A stretch of 64,000 bases of DNA from Candidatus Gallimonas merdae (lineage in GTDB: Bacteria; Bacillota; Clostridia; Christensenellales; Borkfalkiaceae), in NCBI GenBank assembly GCA_904419525.1, contig CAJFRT010000004.1, positions 1 to 64,000 of the forward strand, read 5' to 3'. The position numbers were made by a program, and so were the translations under genes. Of the stretch, positions 54,781 through 63,758 are shown one piece after another. The notes below the pieces were generated by a model. The model saw only the letters and a list, made by a program, of their open reading frames with translations, was not told the DNA's origin and did no database searches. Each line of letters starts with the position of its first letter. Position 1 is the first letter of the stretch.

Positions 54781-55909
54781 TAGTCACGCCGTTCTATCGG
54801 CTTCATCCTCGCACAGGTGGCTGCATTGCAACCCATCGGCGCGGTTGGAGCTGGAGTTCGAGGACAGGGAAACCTCTGCCGCCTCGGAAGGCACCGCCGC
54901 CCACGCGCTCTGCGAACACAAGCTCAAGCGCAGGCTCAAGCTCCGCAGCGACCGCCCCGTATCACATTGGGACAATGACGAGATGGAGCAGTACACGGAC
55001 GAGTACGTGGACTTCGTGATGGAGCAGGTGATACGGGAGCGCAGGCGCGATGAAAACACACAGGTGCTTATCGAGCAACGCTTGGATTTCTCGTGTTTCG
55101 TGCCGGACGGGTATGGTACGGGCGACTGTCTCATCGTAAGTAAAGGCCGACTCCACATCATCGACTTTAAGTACGGTCAAGGCGTACTGGTCGAGGCGGA
55201 GGACAACCCGCAGATGAAGCTGTACGCACTCGGCGCATTGGAGCAGTTCGGCGAGCAGTACCAAATCAAGAAAGTGAAGATGACCATCTTCCAGCCTCGC
55301 CGCGAGAATGTCAGCACTTGGGAAACGACCGCTTTCAAGCTCAAGACCTGGGCAAAGAAAGACCTCAAACCCAAAGCGGAACGTGCATTCAAAGGCGAAG
55401 GCGAGTATTGCCCCGGCGAGTGGTGCTTGTTCTGCAAAGCGGCGGTCAAGTGCAGGGCAAGGGCAGAGGACAAGCTCCGCCTGGCGCAGACCGAGTTCAA
55501 GCTCCCGCCGCTCTTGACGGATTCGGAGATAGAGCAGGTGCTTGCCAAGCTCCCCGACCTCAAAAAATGGGCGGACGAGATACAGGAGTACGCTCTGCAA
55601 GCTGCACTCGGCGGCAAGGAATGGTCGGGGTTCAAGCTCGTGGAGGGCAGGTCGGTACGGAAGTACGCAGATGAAGGCGCGGTCGCGCAGGCGGCGAAAG
55701 CTGCCGGGTATAGCGACATTTACAAGCAGTCGCTCATCTCCATCACGGAAATGGAGCGGCTGATGGGCAAAAAGGATTTCGAGAAAATCCTGGGCGGTTT
55801 GGTCGTCAAGCCGCAAGGCAAACCCGCGCTTGTTCCCGAAACAGACAAGCGTCCGGCAATCAATGTTTCGGCAAAAAATGATTTCGATGAAATAAAAGGA
55901 GATTTTTAA
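54770..55909 (+). CDS. DUF2800 phage protein (RecB-like nuclease fold)
   Basis: The 379-residue protein matches DUF2800 of clostridial phages: SASSSHRWLHCNPSARLE at the start, then GTGDCLIV, IDFKYGQG and a CKAAVKCRARAE cysteine stretch near residue 220. The D-x-F-K-Y segment fits the PD-(D/E)XK core of Cas4/RecB-like nucleases, which often bear an iron-sulfur cluster. It probably acts in phage recombination or replication, with the DUF2815 protein encoded next. The start is a GTG with GGAGG 8 bases upstream; a second GTG lies 3 codons earlier. Confidence 0.85.
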   Translation: MPPNSHAVLSASSSHRWLHCNPSARLELEFEDRETSAASEGTAAHALCEHKLKRRLKLRSDRPVSHWDNDEMEQYTDEYVDFVMEQVIRERRRDENTQVLIEQRLDFSCFVPDGYGTGDCLIVSKGRLHIIDFKYGQGVLVEAEDNPQMKLYALGALEQFGEQYQIKKVKMTIFQPRRENVSTWETTAFKLKTWAKKDLKPKAERAFKGEGEYCPGEWCLFCKAAVKCRARAEDKLRLAQTEFKLPPLLTDSEIEQVLAKLPDLKKWADEIQEYALQAALGGKEWSGFKLVEGRSVRKYADEGAVAQAAKAAGYSDIYKQSLISITEMERLMGKKDFEKILGGLVVKPQGKPALVPETDKRPAINVSAKNDFDEIKGDF

Positions 55910-55912
55910 ATT

Positions 55913-56464
55913 ATGGCAAACAACAAGACAAAAGTGGTAACCGGACTCGTAAGACTTTCCTACGCAAACGTATGGAAACCTAAAGCGGCGAATGAGAACG
56001 CGCAGCCCAAGTACAGCGTATCCATCATCATTCCCAAGAGCGACAAAGAAACGCTCAAGAAAATCAACGATGCCATCGATGCGGCAATCGAAGAGGGCAT
56101 CGGCAAGTTCGGCGGCAAGAAACCCAACAAAGCCGCAATCAAGCTCCCTCTCCGTGACGGCGACGTGGAGCGCGAGGACGATGAAGCCTATGCCAATTCG
56201 TACTTCGTCAACGCCAACAGCGTAACGCCTCCCCAAATCGTGGACGCGCACGTCCAGCCCATCCTGGAACGCAGCGAGGTGTACAGCGGCGTATATGCGA
56301 GGGTATCCATCAACTTCTACGCTTTCAACTCGAACGGCAACAAGGGTATCGCCTGTGGCCTGGGCAACATTCAAAAGGTCAAGGACGGCGAACCTCTCGG
56401 CGGCAGAACGAACGCTGCGGACGACTTCGAAGCGGTGGCGGACGAGGAACTGCTGGGCGGCTAA
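55913..56464 (+). CDS. DUF2815 phage ssDNA-binding-like protein
   Basis: The 183-residue protein matches DUF2815: VVTGLVRLSYANVWKP at the start, YSVSIIIPKSDKETLKKI and YAYSGVYARVSINFYAF-like strands later, and an acidic tail (DDFEAVADEELLGG). The family is thought to bind single-stranded DNA, as suggested by an OB-like pattern and acidic tail. It follows the DUF2800 gene by 3 bases and precedes the polymerase. This trio is a common replication module in clostridial phages. Confidence 0.85.
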   Translation: MANNKTKVVTGLVRLSYANVWKPKAANENAQPKYSVSIIIPKSDKETLKKINDAIDAAIEEGIGKFGGKKPNKAAIKLPLRDGDVEREDDEAYANSYFVNANSVTPPQIVDAHVQPILERSEVYSGVYARVSINFYAFNSNGNKGIACGLGNIQKVKDGEPLGGRTNAADDFEAVADEELLGG

Positions 56465-56526
56465 AGGTATGGCGGCAGGGGTGGTCGAAAGGCCGCCCCC
56501 AACTGCCGGACCGTGAGGGAATTAGA

Positions 56527-58476
56527 ATGGAAACATTATCTATTGACATCGAGACATACGCAAGTTGCGACCTCACGAAATCGGGCGTGTACCGCTACGC
56601 CGAGAGCGATGACTTTGAGGTCTTGCTTTTCGGCTATGCCGTAGACGGCGGTGATGTGCAGGTCGTGGACATCGCTTGCGGTGAAAAACTGCCTGACGAA
56701 ATCATCGCAGCGCTCACGGACGAGTCGGTCAAGAAATTTACGTTCAATGCGCAGTTCGAGCGCGTGTGCCTGTCGAGGTTTTTAGGCTATCCGAAGGGCG
56801 AGTATCTCTCGCCGGATAGCTGGTTTTGCACGATGGTCTGGGCGGCAACGCTCGGTCTTCCGCTCTCGCTGGAAAAGGTCGGAGCGGTACTCGGCTTGGA
56901 AGAACAGAAACTGACGGTCGGAAAAGACCTCATCCGTTACTTTTGCAAGCCGTGCGAACCCACCGCGGCCAACGGCTGCAGAACGCGCAACAAGCCGCAA
57001 CACGCGCCCGACAAGTGGTCGCTTTTCAAGGCCTACAACAAGCGCGACGTGGAGGCAGAAATGGCGATTCAGCGCAAGGTGTCCGCTTTCCCCGTTTCGG
57101 CGGAGGAGTGGGAGAACTATCACCTCGACCAGCGCATCAACGATCTGGGCATCGCGCTCGACATGGACTTCGTTGACCACGCCATATCCTGCGATGAAGT
57201 ATCGAGCAAGCGGGCGGAGGAGAAGGCAAAGTCCCTTTCGGGCATAGAAAACCCGAACTCGCCTGCCCAGCTCAAAGCCTGGCTCATAGAACAGGGCCAA
57301 TGCGTGGAATCGCTCTCGAAGGCAGAGGTCGCACGGCTTTTGAAAGATGCGTCCGGGAATGTAGAGGAGATATTGCGGCTCCGCCAGGAGCTTGCGAAAA
57401 GCAGCGTGAAAAAATACCTCGCCATGAAAAGCGTGGTGTGCGCAGACGGCAGGGCACGTGGTCTCATTCAGTTCTACGGTGCAAACCGCACGGGCAGGTA
57501 TTCGGGTCGGCTCATTCAAGTACAAAATTTACCGCAAAACCATCTCTCCGACTTAGGCTCTGCAAGACAAGCAGTTAAAGTCGAGGACATTTCAGGGATA
57601 GAGCGGCAGTACGACAATGTTTCTAACGTACTATCCGAGCTTATCCGCACAGCGTTCATACCAAAGCCCGGTAGCCGTTTCATCGTTGCGGACTACTCGG
57701 CAATCGAGGCACGGGTGATCGCGTGGTACGCAAAAGAGGACTGGCGCATCAAGGTCTTTGAAGAGGGCGGAGACATCTACTGTGCCTCTGCAAGCCAGAT
57801 GTTCAAAGTGCCGGTCGTAAAGAACGGCGTGAACGGACATCTTCGCCAGAAGGGTAAGATCGCGGAACTTGCGCTCGGCTACGGCGGTTCGGTCGGGGCA
57901 TTGAAGGCAATGGGTGCAACGGCGATGGGCATTCCCGAAGAGGAATTAAAGCCGCTCGTCAACGCTTGGCGCAACTCTAATCCGAACATCACGAAGTTCT
58001 GGTGGGCGGTGGATAGGGCTACAAAATACACGGTTTCGACCAAACGCCCGTATGAGTGCTACGGCTTGAAGTTCAGCTATGAAAAGGGCATCTTATTCAT
58101 TCAGCTCCCTTCGGGCAGGCGGCTTGCATATGTCCGCCCGCGAATGGGCGTGAACAACTACGGCGGCGAGTGCGTGACGTATGAAGGACTCGGCGGCACG
58201 AAAAAATGGGAACGTATCGAGAGTTACGGTCCCAAGTTCGTAGAGAACATCGTGCAGGCGACCGCGCGGGATATCCTTGCCGGGGCAATCAAGCGGCTCT
58301 GGTATAAGGGCTATCGCATTACGATGCACGTGCATGACGAGGTCGTGCTGGAAGTGCCGAACGGCAAGTCGAGCGTGGATGAGGTCAGCCGCATCATGGG
58401 TGAAACGCCGGAATGGGCGGCGGGCCTTTGCCTTCGTGCGGACGGATACGAATGCGAGTTTTACAGAAAGGAGTGA
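56527..58476 (+). CDS. Phage family A DNA polymerase
   Basis: The 649-residue protein has a proofreading exonuclease start (LSIDIETYAS), and the polymerase motifs A (VADYSAIEARV near residue 391), B (RQKGKIAELALGYGG) and C (MHVHDEVVLEV near 603). The order and length match phage PolA-type enzymes lacking the 5' nuclease. It would copy the phage genome with the primase-helicase encoded downstream. Base composition is GC-rich like the host, unlike the AT-rich restriction genes to its left. Confidence 0.94.
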   Translation: METLSIDIETYASCDLTKSGVYRYAESDDFEVLLFGYAVDGGDVQVVDIACGEKLPDEIIAALTDESVKKFTFNAQFERVCLSRFLGYPKGEYLSPDSWFCTMVWAATLGLPLSLEKVGAVLGLEEQKLTVGKDLIRYFCKPCEPTAANGCRTRNKPQHAPDKWSLFKAYNKRDVEAEMAIQRKVSAFPVSAEEWENYHLDQRINDLGIALDMDFVDHAISCDEVSSKRAEEKAKSLSGIENPNSPAQLKAWLIEQGQCVESLSKAEVARLLKDASGNVEEILRLRQELAKSSVKKYLAMKSVVCADGRARGLIQFYGANRTGRYSGRLIQVQNLPQNHLSDLGSARQAVKVEDISGIERQYDNVSNVLSELIRTAFIPKPGSRFIVADYSAIEARVIAWYAKEDWRIKVFEEGGDIYCASASQMFKVPVVKNGVNGHLRQKGKIAELALGYGGSVGALKAMGATAMGIPEEELKPLVNAWRNSNPNITKFWWAVDRATKYTVSTKRPYECYGLKFSYEKGILFIQLPSGRRLAYVRPRMGVNNYGGECVTYEGLGGTKKWERIESYGPKFVENIVQATARDILAGAIKRLWYKGYRITMHVHDEVVLEVPNGKSSVDEVSRIMGETPEWAAGLCLRADGYECEFYRKE

Positions 58477-58480
58477 GGAT

Positions 58481-58960
58481 ATGCGCGATTCAAGCTATTA
58501 CAACAAGGAGGGGTATCCCATCCCCACGCATTACTATGCGGAGCAAAATATACTTGCGGAAGAACGCGCGAAAAAGGCAAAGCTCCATGCGTTCAGACCA
58601 ATCGTCTATATCTGCTCGCCATTGCGCGGCGATGTCCCGCGGAATATCCAAAACGCACGGAAGTATAGCCGATTCGCGGTGACAGAAGGATATCTTCCGC
58701 TTGCGCCGCATCTGCTTTTTCCGCAGTTTTTGAACGATGCGGATGAGGATGAGCGCGAGGTCGGCATTCACATGGGTTTGGTGCTGCTAACCAAGTGCAT
58801 GGAGCTATGGGTATTCGGCGAGAAGATAACGGAAGGAATGCGGCGCGAGATAAAGCGCGCGAAATGGCGCAATATCCCCGTCCGCTACTTTACCGAGAAT
58901 TTGGAGGAGAAAGATGGACAACGTGAATCATCCGACACACTACACATCAACGAAGATTGA
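58481..58960 (+). CDS. DUF4406 (nucleoside deoxyribosyltransferase-like) protein
   Basis: The 159-residue protein has IVYICSPLRGDVPRNIQNARKY, then GYLPLAPHLLFPQFLND and MELWVFGEKITEGM. This is the pattern of DUF4406/DUF7768, a Rossmann-like fold related to nucleoside 2-deoxyribosyltransferases. It may alter phage nucleotide pools. The ATG at 58481 has AAAGGAG upstream. Its last 47 bases overlap the start of the DUF3310 gene. Confidence 0.8.
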   Translation: MRDSSYYNKEGYPIPTHYYAEQNILAEERAKKAKLHAFRPIVYICSPLRGDVPRNIQNARKYSRFAVTEGYLPLAPHLLFPQFLNDADEDEREVGIHMGLVLLTKCMELWVFGEKITEGMRREIKRAKWRNIPVRYFTENLEEKDGQRESSDTLHINED

Positions 58961-59135
58961 AACGATTGAAATTATCCGTGACAAATTATCTGTCGAGGCG
59001 TTCGAAGGGTTCTGTATCGGGAACGTACTGAAATACGTGACCAGGTACAAGCTCAAGAACGGCTTGGAGGACTTAAAAAAGGCGCGTTGGTATTTAGACA
59101 AAATTATCAGCGTACAGGAGGAGAGCAATGATTGA
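58914..59135 (+). CDS. DUF3310 phage protein
   Basis: The 73-residue protein is a typical DUF3310: VNHPTHYT at the start, then IEIIRDKL, FCIGNVLKYVTRYKLKNG and LKKARWYLDKI. The family occurs in many phages next to nucleotide metabolism and replication genes; its role is not known to me beyond a link to nucleotide kinases. A GGAGGAG site lies inside the previous gene. It overlaps the primase start by 8 bases. Confidence 0.88.
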   Translation: MDNVNHPTHYTSTKIETIEIIRDKLSVEAFEGFCIGNVLKYVTRYKLKNGLEDLKKARWYLDKIISVQEESND

Positions 59136-61248
59136 ACCATTCAGAGGCTATGTACGGACGAAAGGCAAAAGTCCGTGCCAGAAATTCGGCAACGGCGAGC
59201 AGCTTTTGACCTACGATGAGGTCAAAGACCTGTCCGAATATGCGGGCATTCTCAACGGCGAATACACGGTCAAGGACGTGGACGACGGGGACATGGCGGA
59301 GCGGTTGTATCGGTTGGTGACCGATCTCAACCTCAACTGCCGCATCTACAAGACGACCAGGGGAATGCATTTCATGTTCAAAAGCAGCGAGTTCTGCAAG
59401 AAGGGCGTGGTCAAGGCAACGGACGCGCTTGGACTGAGTTTCGATGTGCGCACGGGCAAGAATATGTACATTGTCTTGAAGTATGACAATACATATCGCC
59501 CCATCCTCCGCGATTTTGACGAAACCCGCCCGATTGACCTGTTCCCGAAAATGCTCTCGCCGATAAAGGGCGCGGAAAAACTCGCGGGTATGGGCGAGGG
59601 TGACGGCAGGAACGGCGCGTTGTTCAGGCATTCGGCTCTGCTCCTTCGGAACGGCTATACGCCTACCGAGGTCAAACGCATTCTGTATCTTATCAATCAA
59701 TACGTCTTTGCGGAACCGCTACCGGACGCGGAGATGAAAAAGCTCACGCGCAAGGAAGCGTTGGAGAATTTCGACACGGGAAAGACAACGGCAGAGGAGG
59801 ACTTCGGCTCACCGCTCCGCCCCAAGAGCCAGAACGACATCAGCATGGCGGAGCTGTTCGTGCGCGAGTATAAGTCGGAAGTGCGGTACAGCGAGGCAAC
59901 GGGCTGGCTGGTCTGGAACGGTCGGCAATGGGAAACCTCCGACCTTAAAGCCGAGCAGCGGTATCTCGAATTCATCAAGCGTGTATTTGAAGAGGCAAAA
60001 CGTGATGTAAAGACTGTCTACGAACTGTACGGCGATGATGTGGTCAAACAGGGCGAAAAGCAGGCGAAGTCGAACAATGACGAGCATATCAAGAACGCGC
60101 TCGCGTATTTCAAGTTCATCAATAAGATGTGCGACAACTCCAAAATCACGGCGGTTTTGAAGGTCGCAAAGAGCCTGTTGCAGATAGACGTCAAGGAGTT
60201 GGACAGTAATCCGTTCGAGTTAAATACACCGAACGGCATCGTAGACCTCAAGACGGGAGTCGTGTACCCGCACCGCGCAGAGGCGTTCTGTACGAAAATG
60301 ACGAAGGTGTCGGCTTCAACGGACGGCGAGCAGATGTGGGAAGAGTGTCTGGACATGGTCTCCCAGGGCGATGCCGAGTTCAAAGCCTACCTCCAAGCGG
60401 TGGCAGGGGCGATTGCGATAGGCAAGGTCTACAACGAGTCGCTCATCATCGCATACGGCGACGGTGCGAACGGAAAAAGCACGGTATTCAACACGATTTA
60501 CGAGGTGCTGGGCGACTATGCCGGGAAGATCCCCGCAGAGGCACTCACGACCAAAGCCAAGAACACGAAGGTCGACCTTGCGGAGTTGTTCGGCAAGCGG
60601 TTCATCCTTGCCAGCGAAACGGAGGAAGGGCAGCGGCTCTCCACGAGTATGCTCAAGCAGATAGCGAGCGTGGACGCGATAACAGCAGAAAAGAAGTACC
60701 GCGACCCGTTCACGTTCGTTCCGACACACACGACCGTGCTTTACACCAACCATCTGCCGCGGGTAGGCAGCAACGACAAAGGCACCTGGCGAAGGCTCGT
60801 GGTCGCGCCGTTCCTGGCAAATATCCCGAACCCGCGCATGGGCTACGGCGAGGAGCTTATCGAGAAATCGAGCGGCGCGGTCTTGAAGTGGATACTCGAA
60901 GGTGCAAAGCAGTTTATTGCAATGGGGTTTACCTTGCCGGAGTGCAAGAAAGTGGACGAGGCGGTCGGCAAATACAAGGATGATAACGACTGGCTCGGCA
61001 GTTTCCTGGACGAGTGTTGCAACGTGGGCGAGCTGGAGAGTTGTGCCGGGGGCGTTTTGTACAAAACCTATCGCGCGTGGGCAACGGAGCTGGGCGAGTA
61101 TATAAGGCGCAACCGCGATTTTACGGATGCGTTGCGCAAGGCGGGATTTATATCCAAGCATACCAATAAGGGCGCGGTCTGGTATGGGCTGTCCCTGTCC
61201 GATTCAAGGCAATTTGGCAGGACGGCAGAGGAGGATTTCCTAAACTGA
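59128..61248 (+). CDS. Phage/plasmid primase-helicase (P4/D5 type)
   Basis: The 706-residue protein joins an N-terminal primase-like part, a D5_N region (about residues 290-420) and a superfamily 3 helicase with Walker A GDGANGKST near residue 446, followed by LASETEEGQRL and TNHLPRV. It unwinds and primes DNA at the phage origin. The GGAGG site lies within the DUF3310 gene. An unusual nested inverted repeat follows its stop. Confidence 0.9.
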   Translation: MIEPFRGYVRTKGKSPCQKFGNGEQLLTYDEVKDLSEYAGILNGEYTVKDVDDGDMAERLYRLVTDLNLNCRIYKTTRGMHFMFKSSEFCKKGVVKATDALGLSFDVRTGKNMYIVLKYDNTYRPILRDFDETRPIDLFPKMLSPIKGAEKLAGMGEGDGRNGALFRHSALLLRNGYTPTEVKRILYLINQYVFAEPLPDAEMKKLTRKEALENFDTGKTTAEEDFGSPLRPKSQNDISMAELFVREYKSEVRYSEATGWLVWNGRQWETSDLKAEQRYLEFIKRVFEEAKRDVKTVYELYGDDVVKQGEKQAKSNNDEHIKNALAYFKFINKMCDNSKITAVLKVAKSLLQIDVKELDSNPFELNTPNGIVDLKTGVVYPHRAEAFCTKMTKVSASTDGEQMWEECLDMVSQGDAEFKAYLQAVAGAIAIGKVYNESLIIAYGDGANGKSTVFNTIYEVLGDYAGKIPAEALTTKAKNTKVDLAELFGKRFILASETEEGQRLSTSMLKQIASVDAITAEKKYRDPFTFVPTHTTVLYTNHLPRVGSNDKGTWRRLVVAPFLANIPNPRMGYGEELIEKSSGAVLKWILEGAKQFIAMGFTLPECKKVDEAVGKYKDDNDWLGSFLDECCNVGELESCAGGVLYKTYRAWATELGEYIRRNRDFTDALRKAGFISKHTNKGAVWYGLSLSDSRQFGRTAEEDFLN

Positions 61249-61255
61249 GGGGGAG

Positions 61256-61351
61256 TGACGGATGGTTACGGATAAAATCTATCTTTCTTTTATGAGAAAA
61301 AAAATAAATTCTCATAATGGACTTTTAGTATCCAGCCGTAACCATGCGTCA
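61256..61351. repeat. 96-bp nested inverted repeat
   Basis: TGACGGATGGTTACGG (61256-61271) pairs with CCGTAACCATGCGTCA (61336-61351) with one mismatch. Inside lies a second perfect stem, TTATGAGAA/TTCTCATAA (61290-61298 with 61309-61317), around an A-rich loop. The interior is AT-rich within GC-rich phage DNA. It could be a replication origin, a terminator-like hairpin or a small non-autonomous insertion. Confidence 0.65.
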
Positions 61352-61380
61352 CCGACCAAGAATTAAAGCGAGGTGGCGGT

Positions 61381-61662
61381 ATGCGAGAAAAGAATATCGA
61401 AAGGAAACTATGCAAAGCAGTCAAGCAAACAGGCGGTCTTTGTTTGAAGTTCGTAAGTCCGGCGTTTAACGGCGTGCCCGACCGTATCGTCCTAATTGGC
61501 GGTGGAAAAATCGCGTTCGTGGAAGTCAAAGCCCCCGGCGAAACGCTGCGCCCTATCCAAAGAAAGCGCAAATGGCAACTGGAGCGGCTGGGGTGTAAGG
61601 TGTTTTGCCTGGATAGTGAAGAGAAAGTGGAGGAGGTCGTAAATGCAATACAAGCCTTATGA
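61381..61662 (+). CDS. VRR-NUC domain nuclease
   Basis: The 93-residue protein is a stand-alone VRR-NUC domain. It has GVPDRIVL, then FVEVKAPGE and the QRKRKWQLERLGCKV stretch, matching the PD-(D/E)XK site with E-V-K. Such nucleases are common in siphophage replication modules and are thought to resolve DNA branches together with the SNF2 helicase encoded next. They overlap by 20 bases here, so they are coupled. A GAGGTGG site lies before the ATG. Confidence 0.88.
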   Translation: MREKNIERKLCKAVKQTGGLCLKFVSPAFNGVPDRIVLIGGGKIAFVEVKAPGETLRPIQRKRKWQLERLGCKVFCLDSEEKVEEVVNAIQAL

Positions 61663-62989
61663 GTACCAGGAGTATGCAACAAGGTTCATTCAAACACACG
61701 AGGCATCCGCCATATTCCTGGATTGCGGCATGGGCAAGAGCGTTATAACCCTCACCGCCATCAAGCATCTCATCGCAAACGGCAAGGCACGGCGTGTGCT
61801 TATCATCGCTCCCTTGCGTGTGGCGCAGACGACCTGGCCCGACGAGATCCGAAAGTGGGATCACTTGAACGGACTCACGTTCGCAGTAGCTGTCGGAACT
61901 TGCGAGCAGCGCATCGCGGCCCTTCGGCAAAAAGCGGACATCACGATCATCAACCGAGAAAACGTAGAATGGCTGATTGCCAGGAGCGGGCAGAAGTGGT
62001 GCTTTGACACCGTGGTCGTGGACGAGCTGTCATCGTTCAAGTCCTACCAGGCAAAGCGGTTCAAATACCTCTTGAAGGTTCGGCCGTTCGTATCGCGGAT
62101 CGTCGGGCTTACGGGAACGCCCGCCAGCAACGGGTTGATGGACTTATGGGCAGAGTTCCGTGTGCTGGATATGGGCGAACGGCTCGGTCGGTACATAACG
62201 CGGTACAGGGAAACATACTTCACGCCGGACAAGCGGAACGCGCAAGTCGTGTTCTCGTACAAGCCGTTGCCCGGCGCGGAGGAACGGATATACGAAAAAA
62301 TAGGGGACATGACCATCTCCATGAAAGCAAAGGAGTATCTTAAAATGCCGGAGCTGATGCAAAACAACGTCTATGTCAAGCTGGACGCGAAAGCGGAGCG
62401 GGTGTACGCCGAACTCAAGGACGAGATGGTCGTGGAACTGAAAGGTGCGGAGATCGATGCGGTGAACGCGGCAGTCCTTTCCAACAAGCTCCTACAGATG
62501 TCGAACGGCGCGATTTATACAGGAGACGGTCGGGTTCTTCCCATCCACGATAAAAAGCTGGATGCTTTGGAGGACTTATTCGAGAGCGCGAACGGCAAAC
62601 CAGTCTTGGTGGCGCACTGGTTCAAACACGACCTATCGAGAATTAAGGTGCGGTTTCCGTTTGCAAGGGAGATTAAGACCGCAGCGGATATCCGCGACTG
62701 GAACAATGGCGGGATAACGATGGGGCTTATTCACCCCGCAGCGGCGGGACACGGCTTGAACCTGCAACAGGGCGGTTCGACCATCATCTGGTTTGGCTTG
62801 ACTTGGAGTTTGGAGCTGTACCAGCAGTTGAACGCGAGGCTCTATCGGCAAGGACAGAAGGAGACGGTGGTCATCCACCACATCCTCGCCAAAGGCACAA
62901 TGGACGAAAGGGTACTTCGCGCCGTTGGCGAGAAAGATAAAACGCAGACCGCGCTTATCGATGCGGTGCGGGCAGAACTTGGGAGGTAA
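61643..62989 (+). CDS. Phage SNF2-family DEAD/DEAH helicase
   Basis: The 448-residue protein is a compact SF2 translocase. Walker A is CGMGKSV near residue 30, motif II is DELSSF (a variant of DEAH), motif III GLTGTPASN near 157, and motifs V-VI lie in GLNLQQGGSTII and ARLYRQGQK. It is typical of phage SNF2 helicases paired with VRR-NUC. It likely remodels branched DNA in replication or recombination. It follows a GGAGG site within the nuclease gene. Confidence 0.92.
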   Translation: MQYKPYEYQEYATRFIQTHEASAIFLDCGMGKSVITLTAIKHLIANGKARRVLIIAPLRVAQTTWPDEIRKWDHLNGLTFAVAVGTCEQRIAALRQKADITIINRENVEWLIARSGQKWCFDTVVVDELSSFKSYQAKRFKYLLKVRPFVSRIVGLTGTPASNGLMDLWAEFRVLDMGERLGRYITRYRETYFTPDKRNAQVVFSYKPLPGAEERIYEKIGDMTISMKAKEYLKMPELMQNNVYVKLDAKAERVYAELKDEMVVELKGAEIDAVNAAVLSNKLLQMSNGAIYTGDGRVLPIHDKKLDALEDLFESANGKPVLVAHWFKHDLSRIKVRFPFAREIKTAADIRDWNNGGITMGLIHPAAAGHGLNLQQGGSTIIWFGLTWSLELYQQLNARLYRQGQKETVVIHHILAKGTMDERVLRAVGEKDKTQTALIDAVRAELGR

Positions 62990-62996
62990 TGGAACT

Positions 62997-63212
62997 ATGC
63001 ACGACATTTGGCAAGACCTGGCAAACGCAATCATTATCCAGGCGGCAAAGGATTACCGCAGGGCGTTGCATACTTTGAAAAAATACCCCTCGCACGGCAA
63101 GGCTCAAAGAGTCAAGACGGAGGTGGAGCAGTTCTTCCGTTCGGATTGGTACGCCGATTTGTCGCGCGTAGATGGCGAGGTGCTTTTGCGGCGGTTGAAA
63201 GCGGAGGTGTGA
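62997..63212 (+). CDS. Small phage protein of unknown function
   Basis: The 71-residue protein (MHDIWQDLANAIIIQAAKDYR at its start, ending in LSRVDGEVLLRRLKAEV) is basic and helical. Similar short proteins lie between the SNF2 helicase and the DUF1492 gene in related prophages, but I know of no function. GGAGG lies 10 bases before the ATG at 62997; another ATG at 62989 gives a poor frame. It ends 1 base before the next gene. Confidence 0.7.
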   Translation: MHDIWQDLANAIIIQAAKDYRRALHTLKKYPSHGKAQRVKTEVEQFFRSDWYADLSRVDGEVLLRRLKAEV

Positions 63213-63213
63213 A

Positions 63214-63651
63214 ATGACGGCATACGAGTATTTAAGCCAACTGACCTACATAGACCGCCGCATACAGTACGACCTTATGGAGCTGGAAGAACTGCGCCTG
63301 CGTTCGATGTCCGTATCCTCGCCGAACCTTGAGGAGTCGTTCTCCCACGGCGGGAGTACGGAGGCACCGTTCGTCAAGGTGTTGGAACTACTTTGGAAAC
63401 GCCAGGAACAGGTCAACCGCGAACTTGCGGAACTGGACGCCAAGCGCGAAGAGATAAAGGGCGTGATAGAGCAGCTTGAAAACAAGGACGAGCGGATGCT
63501 GCTTTTGTACCGCTATGTCCAGGGCATGAAGTGGGAGGATATCGGCGAGCAACTCCATGCGGGCAGAACGACCTTGCACCGCTGGCACAAGCAGGCGTTG
63601 TCTAAAATAAAAGTTCCCGAATCGCAAAAGACGGAACACAATGGAACATAA
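63214..63651 (+). CDS. DUF1492/ArpU-like late transcription regulator
   Basis: The 145-residue protein has a coiled-coil front half and a sigma region 4-like helix-turn-helix at its end (RYVQGMKWEDIGEQLHAGRTTLHRWHKQAL). DUF1492/ArpU proteins are usually the last early gene in firmicute prophages and control late genes. Right after it come a promoter and a short terminator-like leader, and then the HNH gene that opens the packaging region. The position and fold support a role as late activator or antiterminator. Confidence 0.85.
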   Translation: MTAYEYLSQLTYIDRRIQYDLMELEELRLRSMSVSSPNLEESFSHGGSTEAPFVKVLELLWKRQEQVNRELAELDAKREEIKGVIEQLENKDERMLLLYRYVQGMKWEDIGEQLHAGRTTLHRWHKQALSKIKVPESQKTEHNGT

Positions 63652-63683
63652 CGGGACTTGAATGAACGGGGCATTGTGTGGTA

Positions 63684-63742
63684 TGATATAATCGACAAAA
63701 AATAATGAACAAGGCTTTGAGCAGGACTCGAAGCCTTTTTTC
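63684..63742 (+). promoter_or_regulatory. Extended -10 promoter followed by an early terminator
   Basis: TG-A-TATAAT (63684-63692) is an extended -10 element without a good -35 box. About 20 bases after the expected transcription start, AAGGCTT/AAGCCTT with GAG/CTC inside forms a terminator stem (63711-63737) with a run of T. The arrangement looks like a late promoter whose short leader is terminated until a late regulator acts. Confidence 0.55.
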
Positions 63743-63758
63743 TTTGCAAGGGGAAAGA

